A DNA stretch of 64,000 bases, taken from the NCBI GenBank assembly GCA_910591455.2, contig OU342811.1, positions 8,474,947 to 8,538,946 of the forward strand, read 5' to 3'. The notes below the pieces were generated by a model that saw nothing but the letters and a program-made list of their open reading frames with translations, did not search any database and was not told where the DNA came from. Shown piece after piece: positions 25,709 through 39,368 of the stretch (its first letter is position 1; each line of letters begins with the position of its first letter). The translations under genes were made by a program, and so were the position numbers. Origin of the DNA: Pholis gunnellus. Lineage: Eukaryota > Chordata > Actinopteri > Perciformes > Pholidae.

Positions 25709-28589
25709 TCTGCACGTGCCCTCCAAAAACATTGCGGTCTAACAAAAACAATCTCGTCATGTGCTCAGAATACAAATAGTGATTCCGCGTGACAAAAAGA
25801 TGAATCTAGCGAATCAAAGCTTTGCAACGACGCTGTCAGCCCAAAGAACAGGTGAAGGCGTAACATTAGAAATTAGAAAAACACTAACTGCTAAGGTCAG
25901 CTGCCTCCAACGTCAGTTCAGAACGCTCTGTCGAATGACCGCTGATGAGGATTGACTAAAGCCAATTGACCTTTTCGCTAAGCCCCGACCCCCGATGCTC
26001 CTCCGTCAAGCTGTCAGAGCTACCATGGAGCCCACACTGTCACTAACTGCAATCCCTGCATAAATAATATCAGATTTTTTGAAGAACGGAACGCTTCAGT
26101 GAGAAGCAGACAGACGGGTCTACAATATGTGTTTGCAGGTTATATCCGGGATATCAAACAAATTCAGCAGCACAAACAAGTTAAAAGATGCAAATGGAAG
26201 CGAATGCTACAGATCACTGTGTGAAAGCGAACCACCTCAACACATGCCGATTGAGACAGAAGACAATGAAATTAAATTAAATCAATTAACACTGTTCCTG
26301 GAAAGCTGGGAAGGTCTTTACCACTGTTACAATCATTCAAAACCAAAAGCAGCATGTGTTTACACTCAGTAACTAGCGTAGCATAGAAGTGCTAAAGCTT
26401 GTTAATGATGTGCTAACGTACTCTGCAAATGTTAGCTCCACAGCTTTTTCTTTTTTTTTTTTTTACATAAAAACGAATCTCCTTTCAACTTCTCTGGAAA
26501 ATGAGTAACACTATTACACAAAGCTTAACCATGACTAACTCCAAATATACAAAACTAGCCTGAAAACGTTTTAATGAGTCTTTGGAGCAGAGCCAGACAG
26601 TTGTCTGTGCCAGCAGATTCTACGCTACGATTCTGCATATGAGGGCGGGACTCAGCGAAAGGGACAGTTCTCACTGATCACACAGCAAACACTACAGTTG
26701 ACCACGCATGGCCCAATGGCTCCCAAGTGTTGAGCACTCTGGTCATTTTGTGTTATTCAGTAAAATGACACACATTCCACCTTTGTGCTGCTGCTATTCT
26801 ACTTGTTCTGCTGTCAAGGGAAACTTCCACTTCATGCTCTTGTGAGCGGGTGCTGCCGTGTTTCCCTGTCACTGGCTAAGCTTTGGTGGTTTGTCTGTTT
26901 GAGTGCACACTATGGGGAGTCAGCATACAGGCCCACTTCACGTGGTTCGGAAGGTGAAGGGCTATTAGGGGAAAGGTGAGTATGGGACTACGCCGCTGGG
27001 TTACTCAGTAACTGGGGCTCTCTTCTTCCCCTCTCAGGCCTCTAGTGCTGTTCCTGCAAACCCCCCCCCCCACACCACCTACCACACACACACACACACT
27101 GCAGATGTGTCACTGTTCTCTCTTTGAAAGAAGAAATAATCCATACTCAATACTCTATTTCCCAAATACATTTCCCTGTTGTTTATGTGTATACATATCT
27201 GTCACAAGCTGTTCCATCTGAGGCATTTGCCTTTGTTACTTTACCTCTATGATTACTGTATAGTCACTACATGAATCCGAAATACCGTATACTGTATGTG
27301 TATTTGAAGGATTTTAGGTTACTCTGCAATTATTTGGTGTGTGAATGCTGTTCTAAAGGTGCTCTAAAAGAGAATGCATGTGATTGATCCGAGTATAAGA
27401 TACAGATGCTCAACTTTAACCTCACACTACAGTTGATGGAGTACCTTTGACTGGGTCACCAGCCTGCTACCGTTGCATCGCCTTCCGGGGCACTCTGGTG
27501 CCAAAACACAGCCAGTGGGTAATGCAGCTAGAGCTGGTGCTCACAGCCATGTTTGTTTTCTGGCCCTGAGCAGGGAGACATGAAAGTGGGGTGACCGGGT
27601 CTGTGGCCGTGACCCGGGGCGACAAGAACGACCCCTGTCGATATAATTGTTGCCTTTCTCCCTCTCCTGCACCCACCGCTAGCTCGGCCCTGGTCTGTCA
27701 GGATGGGAGTCACGGGACTGTGCTTTGAAGTAGCGCACAGCGGGGCCACATTCGGACCAATGACAGCGGAGAGAGTGTGAGTAATTATTGACAGAATGGT
27801 GGATTACTCACAGAGGTATTAGTCATGGTGAATTTGTTACATGTTCTTGTTCTCTATTCTGTAAGTGTGAATGGGTCTGTCTGGCAGGTTCATGGATTTG
27901 GTCGTGTGCTGGTGGCAAACCTGGTGAACTTTAAAATGTTTGGCAGAAAAGAATAATCTAAATGTTCTATAAAAAGCTATAAGTAAAGTAAATACACATC
28001 TCTGACTATCGCCAGGTTTCAATAAATCTCTCTTTTGTGGCGCACACAACTTCGTAAAAGATATCAGGGGAAAAAAAAAAAAAGACAGCAGAGACTCAAA
28101 ATCCAATAACACAGGACAGATATGGTCATTAGTGAAACAATTCGGAAATCACTGAATGTGCTTGTGCTCGGCCCAGGACTCTGTACAAAGTGTTCATACC
28201 AGCAAAAGCAAACATGTTTCTGCTGGGAGGAAAGGCTTACACAATGAAGTATCACAGCCACACGCAATACTGTACAAGCATTCTGGGGCACCATCGGGGG
28301 GTCCAACCTTTTCCAACAGCGCGAGGGCACGGCTGCTCTATCATTGGCTAATCTCTGGCCGGAGAGAGCCAGTCATCTCTGCGCTCCCCTCTCATCCCAC
28401 AACTAACCAAACACTGTGCTTGTTAGTGTCTCTGATATGCTTTTGTTTGTCCAGGCCACCTGGACATGCATCTGGTCAGCAAGGGAGTATGCCGGTCAAT
28501 AGCGGTGACAGATGGACGTGCATTAATAACTGTCTTATGTGCCAAAAATCACGAGCTACAAATGCTGACTTTTGAGGCTGTTTTTCAGA

Positions 28590-28990
28590 GTTTCTGAAGC
28601 CCTGTTGAGCGCACTGAATGAAACGCTGATTAGCGTGATGGGAACCGCAGAGAATCAGAAAGGAAAATTAATTACTGTGCACGAGTGTTTCAGGTCAGTA
28701 CTTCAGTGTCCCCGTTTCCTGCCCTAATAGAAAAATTACATAATAGCCTCCAAAGAGAAAGAGGTTTGGCATGAGGTAACCCTTTCAAATAATACATGCG
28801 ATGTGGAGAAATAATTAGGAGTTGTAATGATATGAGGCAGGAGATATTTGAGCTTCATATTAAGATGGATGACAATGCCCCCGGGCTTGAAGCAGCTAGT
28901 GCACAAAGCATGGAGAGCACGTTACATCACCAACGTCTTTTGGCTTTAATAAGGTATGTTAGGGCTGAGGCGGATGAGCGGCTCAATTTA
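28590..28990. promoter_or_regulatory. Candidate conserved non-coding element, homeodomain-rich
   Basis: Within about 250 bases there are many TAAT/ATTA cores: AATTAATTAC (about 28666), CCTAATAG, AATTACATAATAG, AATAATTAGG and GTAATGAT. They are embedded in otherwise mixed, non-repetitive sequence. This is typical of developmental enhancers. No alignment was available, so the call rests only on motif density. Confidence 0.3.
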
Positions 28991-29138
28991 TAGAATTTAA
29001 GAATTTGGTTTGAAATCCTGAAAAAAAAGAAAAAAAGAAGTGTTGCCTAAGACCACGTTACGCGTAATGACCCATAAATTAGACTTCCGCAGATAAACGC
29101 ATCTCCAGCAGAAAGTTTGTGTTCAATGTTTAGCACAA

Positions 29139-29155
29139 GGGGGGGGGGGGGGGGG
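29139..29155 (+). repeat. 17-base poly-G run
   Basis: Homopolymer of 17 G; length is likely uncertain in the assembly. Confidence 0.9.
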
Positions 29156-30117
29156 CAGAGTTTGTGAAATGAAAAGTCTAATCAAAAGACATAACACGCC
29201 AACGTTGTACACCTTACAGTGTTCCTGCGTTGTCGTTCAGTGGCACAAAGTCCATCATTTGGTCATTCATTTCTCAACAACTTCCTATCGGGCAGGACTT
29301 TATCTGTGAGGGAAGATTAGAGCTGGAGAGTAGAAGAAGGCTTTTCACCTGAAGCATGGTGTTGAAAAAAAAACAACAACTACATACCAGCAGTGATAAA
29401 GTCCTTTTTCTAATCACCGGAGAATGCCATTCATCATTTTAGTCAATCTGTGGTGACCAGTTTGGAGTTTGTATTGCGCTATATTTTTAACTTGTAATAT
29501 TCTGTCCATGCTACTAAAGGTCAGCTTATGCTCGATCAGAACACATTACAATTGTTTAGTTAAAATAAAAAGCTCTTCCTGCATTTGATTTGCATTAGAG
29601 CAGCATCACTACTTTGTGACACAAAAAAAACAACGCTCATTCCTCTTGTTCCACTGGTTACCAAATCATACTTTGAGGAGCTGATGATTCATTTCCGAGC
29701 GAGGAAGCAAACTCACGACATTTCTAAGCATGAACATAGAGAATAAGCAGAATTAGTGGAGTAAGATGTGCATTTGTTTGACTCATTTTCCTTTCAAAGT
29801 TTCAGCTGAGGCAATAGATAAGACTCGAGTTGTTAGCTCTGGATCGACATTAATCATCAGTCATTGGAGCGAGGGGGGGGGGACGACTCAATATTATCCT
29901 TTAACCCAGATTCCTGCTGGTCTCATGCTTCAGCAGGCAAAAGCTTGGTGGCTGCTGTCATGTGGAGCGGATGATGGGATGAATGTTTGCCACCCTGCTC
30001 ACCACTACCTGCCTCTAAGTGGTGACTCCATCACCTCTCACATCTGCTAACTCATTAATACAGCCACCGGCAGGAAAAAGCTCTCACACGCTGAACTGTG
30101 TAAGGCCCACACGTATT

Positions 30118-30929
<812 letters not shown>

Positions 30930-31901
30930 ATTATCCTTATTGAGTCTTTTATTCATACCTTTATTTTAAAAAGGAGCAATAGACAATGCCACATTACTTT
31001 ATTCTGGTCACCATTATATAGAGAAAACTAAAACATCACTTTATATATCCAAACTAGAAGGTTGTATACCTCCGCCAACCAGTCATATTGCAGTTTACAT
31101 CCATGTCTGTCCAAAATGTCACCACTTCATCATTTCATTCTATCAAACACTTGTGTGAAATTGTCATAATTAGCATGTGAATTCTTGAGTTATGGCCCAA
31201 AACTGCTGTCGATAGCACAGAGGCATAATGTGCTAATGCTAATTTTCTTTCTCCATCTGAAACACCATGATGCCTTTTACAAGGTAAAAGATTGGTTTAA
31301 AGGTAGAATGTGTCTTGTTTATACGTCTTAGTCAGCATGGACATTTTGTTGAAAAGCCAAAGGAGACGGTAAGACAGACTTTCCATTTCATCCCAACAAC
31401 TGAAAACAGTTGAGATGAACATAAACACAACGTTGGCCCTGAAGCTCTGAGGCTCCTCCTGACCGCTCTTTAAGTGTAGAAGAATAAGACGAGTCTCTTG
31501 AATTAAGTGTACCCTTTTGTTTTATATAATGTTCAACGTTTTCAATAAAAAATACATTATTTTGTACAATTATGGACATGGTAGAATAGAGCACATGGGG
31601 TGAAAACAGACAGAAAGACGGACACACGTGTGCTTTACAGAGGGAATAACAAGCCGACTGTCCACAGCAGTGAAAGTAAATAGATCATATACATATAACG
31701 TTCTTTCGCTCTCTGAGGTCAGCGACCCACATCCCACAAAGAAGAACCCCACCTTAACGACTACTTTTTATATTATTGTATATGTTATTATGCTGTACAA
31801 ATTACACCGCTCCTTAAATAACCTGCAGGCAGACCTTCACTGGGGCTCACCTCGTGCTTTTGAGATCAACCAGGTTGGGGGAGAAAAAAAAAAACTGTCT
31901 C
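30930..31901 (-). other. cog6: cog6 3' untranslated region (end inferred)
   Basis: Follows the COG6 stop on the minus strand. The first canonical signals read on this strand are two AATAAA hexamers at 30960-30965 and 30948-30953, implying cleavage near 30930. Variant signals (TATAAA near 31767 and 31520) could be used earlier. The extent is therefore a guess. Confidence 0.45.
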
Positions 31902-34900
31902 TCAGGACAGCAAGGTCTGAACCTGCTGAGGTGATCTGGGAAGCAGGTTCTCTGGGTCTTTGTAGCTGTTCGCTGGGCTGGTGAGCGTGGTGTGAACCTC
32001 CACATAGGCTCTGCACACCAGCTCTGTGGACTGACGGAAGATCTGCTCCCTGCAAACACAGATGAAAGCTCTTTACCTTTTTAAACTCAGACAAAACAAA
32101 AGTAGCAGCAGTGAGTGGTCATGTCAGGTCAAAATCAGACAAGCAGAGCGACGCTGGAAGAGCAGAGTAAGTTGGGTACAAGTAAGAAATTCCTCCTAAT
32201 TACTCATTTGTTTGTTTTTTATGTTCAGTGACCACTGTGTGAAAACAATGGGTGGCAGGATGTGGTGCACACTGCCATCTATGGATACATATCACCGCAT
32301 AAAGCATGAAGCATGAAGCAGAAGCATCAGGTGTCAGCCACAGCAAAGAAAGGAGAGCATTTTATTCCCTCTTTGCAGCCGTCTTATAATCTAAAAATGT
32401 AAAGTACAGTTTCATGGTTCTCTGGACGCATCTCTACAAATGTTTCAAATCAAATTCGGTTATGTCATACAGATTTTTGTATTCTTTTAGTGCTGCAAAA
32501 AAATATGAATCCATTAAAACGAAATAATACTTCCGTTGCAGGGCTAATTTCTTTGTTGCTTACTTTAAGGCAACATGGATTTATAACTCACTTGAGGCAT
32601 TTTTTTTATATCTAACATATCGTGTAACGTTTCTTATGATTTTGTTCATCATTTTAGTTCTAAAGTTTGATTTCCTTTCAAAAACATTTGTCATAAATAA
32701 CTTTATTAACCTTTTAGTGAAGGACATAATGTGACTACTTCTTGCAGTGGAGTCGGACTGAAGAGCCCAGTGAGAGGACCCAAGGACACAGCGGGAGCGC
32801 CTCGGTTGTATCCAACTTGGGCTCTTGAGATCCATATTTTTAATTGGCCCACAGAGGACACGGTGCATTTGGTATGGAGTAATGTTTTAGACGCAGCACT
32901 ACGGTTCTAATGCGAACTGTGAAACGGTGGGAGTCCAAAAGTAAATTCCCATTATTTGTGAACTCCAGGAGCCTTTTCAGAGTGCTGGCGGGTGTTTTTG
33001 TGTGTTTAGGTGAGCAGAGAAGCAGACTTGAGAGATAGCGAGCGAGAGAAAGAGAGCGAGAGAGAGAGAGCGAGAGAGCGAGAGAAAGACAAAGAGGAGG
33101 AACGATTTCAGGGAACGAGTGTGAGTGAGAAATGGACCAGAAGCTAATTAATGGCGTCCTGCCCATCAGTCCTCCCATGTCCATTAATAGAGAACATTAA
33201 CCTGAGGTACAGAGTGCTCCTCAAGCCTGCTGCACTTCCCAGTAAACGTGACTCATAGAAAGAGCCCTCCAATGTAGCAGCTGGATTGAGCTAAAAGCAT
33301 ATGAATTTCCTGATCAGTGAGACAAATACAGGCAGTCCTGCCGACCACTCTCTCAATGTTTTGGTGGCTTTAGCAATTTAGCATCCGAGCTCGCCGTGCA
33401 TTTGTTTGAGTGTTTTGTTTGGAATGCAGTAATGATGGTATTGCATCGGGGAAACGAATGACTGTTGAACATTATTGCGCCGACGCTCCCGCTGTATTTC
33501 CAGCACTCTGAGAATGCTGTATACCTTGCTGGAACACCATGTTGTAAACATTTAACACGCCCGATTATTGCATCGTTTGCCGTTCTTCCCCCGGACAGAA
33601 AGAGCCATTGTCAACAATCGGGACAGGAACTCACTTGATGGCCGCACTGAGCAGGAAGTTGAGCTGTGGCGTCACCAGAGTGTCAGGCGACGACAAGTAC
33701 CGATCGAACTGGACCTGTTGTTTGTGGGATGAGTCAAAGAATTATAATCATTAAGTTTATATTCATTGATTCCTGCAGAGAGGTTTGCTTCATTAACACA
33801 CACACAGTGAAACTCACCATCGCTGCTTTCACAGAGGAGTTGTCCATGCTGGGGAGGAGCGACAGAGGACCCTGAGACAGAAAAGTCAACATCAGCTTGG
33901 AATCCAACTCGAGGTCACAGTGTTTGAACAGCAACAATGTAGAATGTGCAGGCAGTGTCGAACAGTTTTCTTCCTTTCTCATTTGTCTACTTCCCCTCAG
34001 GCAGAGTATACGATGATGGCTGCATGAATGATTTGAACTCCGACCACATAGGCGTATAATACGGATCATTTCTTTTATAAAAAAAAACAAACACACATCA
34101 TCGGTGTGTCTTACTGCTTCCTACCTTTGATCCGCCTCAGAATAAAATGTCACATTTATCTCGGTGACTATAAATAGTGCATGTGCATCAGTTCAGGACA
34201 CTTCCTTTGTCATGCTGGGTTGCTTCTTAAACGGCTGATTGGCTGGTTACACATCTGTTTGATGTCATGGGTTGTTGTAACTAAATTATATATCGAATTC
34301 AGACTATTCATGTGTTGAAAAACTACTAAGAGTCAATTTAAGTAGGTAACAGAATCATAATTTTGGTGATTTGATAACATCCGTTTATATTTAGCCCTAA
34401 TTTACAGTAGAAGATGTTTATTTTTGAATACACTGAACTTGTACTCTGTGAATCTTGATTTGTTAACAAAGAAGAGAAATATCCTCCCTTACTCTTGATC
34501 ACTAACGACAGGACTGACTTTGTGTGAACACAACAGCTGGTACCTTTAAGGCAATTAGTTGACACTGATTCTCCAGAATGGCAACATTAAGTCAAGCTTA
34601 AATGCCTTAATTGCCAACATTAAAAGCAGCAAATAGAAGGCAGAGCAAGGGTCGAAGCTAGAGCGCAGTACCTAGAGGGATTTTATGGGGATATGGAGCA
34701 CATCGACAAACACACTACGAGCCTGCAAACTCGTCGGCTAGCTACGAGCCAGTGTTGTTTTCATCACGGTTGACTTGTATGCGACTTGTTCATCTGATGT
34801 ATCCCAGACAATAACAAGGATAAAATGTCAAGCAGATCTTGAAGGCAAAGCTGAAATGTCTAAAATAAACGTAGGGATTTCTTTTCAGTGCTTTTCTGGT

Positions 34901-37900
34901 AATGCCGTCGAGTGTGGACAGCTAGACTTAATCTTTTCAAACAGAGGACTATTTAAAGCAAACCCGAGACGGGCCACCCGAGGAGCGAGGTGTAGTCTGC
35001 GAGAAGAATGACGGTTCTTGATTGAGCTTTGCGTTGGGAGCTGCAGCAGCAGGGTGTGGTGTGTCCTGACATGACCCAGGGTTTCAAGACTCGCATGCTA
35101 AACCACAACTATGGGTCTCGGTGAGCGCAGTGTGTTAGAAAGAGGGAGGAATGATCCAGGGCATCAGCTCTCTCATTTGCACAGGACAGTTCTGGAGAAG
35201 CGGGGATATTTGTTATAGAACATAATGTGATCTGCCTCCCCTCTCTCCCTTTTCTCATCTGAACATGTGATCGAAATGCTATTATGCCCTAATAAAGACA
35301 CTGGTCATGTGGTAACCATAGCAATAGCCAAAAGAGGTAGCGTAAACAATATTGTTAGGGCCTATAAAATACAAAAAAAGGAGACCATTAGGGACTGTAA
35401 CAGGAAAGATGAGAGAGAAAAACCCCCCCACAGTTCTTCACAGTTCTATAACTTGATGAGTGAGTGCATGTGAATGTGGAGTTGTGAGACCTGCTCAGCA
35501 CTATGCTGCTGGACACAGCTGTAGATGTAACTCAGTCCGGCTCTGGTCAGCACGTAGGACGCCTGCTCGTTGATCAGGGTGTCAAGGTGAGCCTCGATCT
35601 AGAACACGTGGGAGGGAGAGAGAGAGAGAGAGAGAGAGAGCGGCTTAACATACGAGTCCAAGCCCGCATTGTGAACCGATGGTACTTGTGGTTGATAGAG
35701 AACCACTGTGTGTGTGTGTGTATTGAAAATGAAACTTCCACAGGAGCTCTTGTGGTGCTCAATTACAAAAGACGTGCTAAAAATAGAGGCTAGATGGCGC
35801 GTTTGAGCATGAACAACAATGCATGACGCACTCGCTTGTATTAGATAGCAAATTAAATCTTCTTAATAAAAGATTTGGGCTCTGTGGGTTTTAATGAAAG
35901 GAAGGCGAAACATTTTCAATGAACAATGCCTCTACGCACGGACAATGTGAGGACTGGAAGGTGGGTGTCGGTGCTAGATGACATTAGTTTCAGTTGTCTT
36001 GTCTAACTGAGGTTTAGTCTGTCATTAGTTTCATGCCCTTGACTAATTGTAATTAAAGATAAATAGCTAAATACCTACAACATGAATAAACTAATTTCAT
36101 TGTCTGACTCACTATTAATAGCTCATTATTGTTTACTATCGGGACGGACCTGGAATTCGAGCATCTCAAGCCTCTTGTCCGTGAACTCAAAGAGAGCCAA
36201 GGTCGTCTTCATGACATACAGGGAGTTGACCATGTAGGTAGCCATGTCAGCAGTGCCGAGGTTACTGGCAGACACGGTACATAACTGTAGGAGGGGGTCC
36301 AAGATGCAAGAGAGCACCTGGGAAAGATAAAGGAAGAAGAGATGAGTGAAATATCATTGGCGGGTGACCAAAAACAAATAATAACACATATATATCAGAT
36401 AAATTCAGAGCAATTGGTTCGCTATGACTATGACGGGGAGACGCGTTTGACTTTTTCTGCCGTTTACATGCGAGTTCACCTGAGCAAAGTCGGCCTGGCG
36501 GGCGTCCAGAGGAACCACCGACGAGTCGTGGGAGGCCAGCACCTCCCTGAGGAGGGAGAGGGTCTGAGTGAGGGAGGCTGTGGGTCCCAGGTCTGCAGGC
36601 GGCAGCTCCACCTGCCCCGGCGGACACGGACGGAAGAAGACAGGATATTAGACGATGGTGCAGAAGGGGCAAAAGTTATTCTTGCAGAGATTAGTTGTGC
36701 GTGCGCTGTAGCCTTCGCCAAGACAAGCGGTCCTCGTAACATTATCAAAGCATTAAACTTCCCTAATGAGCAGCATGACAGATCGAGTATATACGACTGC
36801 TTCCTGCTGCTACTCTGAGCCTCAGCTTGATCGCAGTCAGTAGAGCTTTTTTTATTTTAATGAAGAGGGTTTTGATTTCATTGGCTGCTGGATACACAAC
36901 ACAGAACTGAGCCCAGCCACCGTTGTCCACCTAATACAGCAAATTATGAGAAGGCTGTGTTCCTGGCATTAGCTGGAATTGACACCAAAACCCTGAGGGC
37001 CTCCAATTTGATTAACACCCGAGCTACTGGGATAATTCTTGTAACTGCTATTGATCAGCCAGCATGTTATGGGGAAGAGGTCCCGCCCGTGCCGAGGTAT
37101 ATTTGGACGGCAATTTAACTAAAGCGTAACAAGTTTGGTGTTTTTTGGCAGCGGGCGCCATTTGGATGCTGTGGCCAGCAGGCTGAAACTGTTTACAAGC
37201 ACAAGTGCTTCAGAAATAGCTTGTTGTCTTTGAGGGTTTCGACGCAGAGCTGAAATACACAATGAGTGTCCACAGGGTTCACACTGAACTTCTGCACAAT
37301 CATTTAAGCGTTTTTAATGAAAGAACGAGGTGAAAATTTTGTATTTTAAAAGCTTCTTTTACTTTTTCTTCTCAGGTGATGGCATTGTTTACCTACTAGT
37401 CACTTTCTCACATCTGTACAAGAGAAAACAATATTGTGGATTATTCATATAGAAGTCAAACTACTCGTTCTGTACCTTGTCCATGAGTCTGCTTGCATGA
37501 AGGCTCAGGCTGTTGAAGAACATCTTTTTGCTGAGGATGTGCATTTCTTCAATAGTGATGAGCAAAGAGGCCACACTGGTCCCAATGATGGAACTGGACA
37601 AAGATCATTAATTATTTACATTATGAATGATACGTGTCTTTTGAAAACACAACAAAAAATGCTCATTGGAGCTTGTCCAAGAGCCTAAAGTGGCATCTTT
37701 AAATTGCTTGTTTGGCCATCTGACTGTGCAATTGTTTTCAATTTTCAATAAATAAAAAAATAAAAAAGCACCACATACCCAAATGAGCAAAAAATGTATC
37801 AAAATATGTTTTTTTAATGACTTAAATTATTAACTGATTCTGAAAGCTGTTGCCCACCGAGTGAGTTAACATACCTGATGGTGTGGTGGTAGAACTTGAG

Positions 37901-38817
37901 CAGGTTGGACAGCTTGTACAGCAGGACAGCGCCTGGCTCAGCCACTATGACCTGCTCTATCCGAACCTGAGGGACAGATCCACAACACGCCCGAGTGAGG
38001 ACATGAGCACAACACGACAGGAACCGACACACATTCAACAGAGCTGCTCAGTGTTGCTTTAATAGCGGCCTGAAACGTATTTGGTTGCTCACTTTCAGCG
38101 GCCTGCAGACTCCCTCAGTGATGTGTCCAACTACCTCCTGCATGTTCTCCTCCACACCTAATGAGAGAGGAAGACACACACACACACACCAGTAGTCAGG
38201 GTATCTGGGATTAAATACATCAACTGTTTTGAGGGGACCATGAATACAAGCACAGTATTAATGAATACAAAAGGTTTAGGCAGGTGACAGCAACACCATT
38301 ATTTAAACTCAGTTGGCACCAAGATTTCAAGTCTTTGGTCATATACGCAACATTCACTGTGGAGCAGTAGTTGTTCTCAGGCTCCCTCAAACAATGCTAC
38401 GACAGAATGTATAAAACATGTGAAGCAGTAAACAGGAGAATCCAACACACAAGACATAAAACAAAGAAAATAGTGCACAAGTTCAAATATAGGAATAAAA
38501 CATATGATAAGATATAATTGAGTATAGGATATAAAATAGATAAGATAGTTCAAATAGATGTACGTGTGTGAAATGAACTGCAGCATGTGTGATTAGCATG
38601 CAGGGGACAGCATACCTTGCACAGTGACTTGTTTCAGCAGAGCTTCCAGGTGCTCTTTCTCTGAGGCGGTGGCTTGGTGCAGCCAGGCCAGCATGTCCCC
38701 AACATACCTGAAGGAGCGGCAAAACATTCTGTATTAAACAAGACGTCAGTGAGGGGCCAACCCGAGGGCTAAACACACCACAGCTACACTGAGGCATGGG
38801 TTATCGTGTTTCTCACA

Positions 38818-38885
<68 letters not shown>

Positions 38886-39320
38886 CACACACACGCACAC
38901 ACACACGCACACTTGGCTTCTGGTGTTACATAACGGTGGAAAACAGCGAGGTTAAACTTGAATTATTGTATGTAGCCTGTGTGTGTGTGTGAGTGAGTGT
39001 GTGGTGTGTGCGTGTGTGTGTGTGTGCAAGGACATAGGGAGGTGAGAAAGAACTTGATGTTCTCAGAACTGTTGATGCCTCCTATAAAGTGGAGGTGATT
39101 TTGTGTGCCTGGTATTCTGAGAAAATCTCCCATTTGGCTCCGGGGCACAGGAGGAAGAGGGAAGAGGATGTTGTACGACAGGAAGCACAGACTCACTCAG
39201 ACACTGATGGAATAGACATTTAACATCTTCTTGAATTGGATTTTGAAAGTTAAGAACCTGAAGAGTTTGGAACAAAATCTAATTCATAAACATTTGCGAT
39301 CATAAAATAATCACACTTTA

Positions 39321-39368
<48 letters not shown>

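Noticed and set aside
38812..38912. CRISPR-like regular repeat
   Set aside because: Pure tetranucleotide array with no spacers, in a vertebrate intron.
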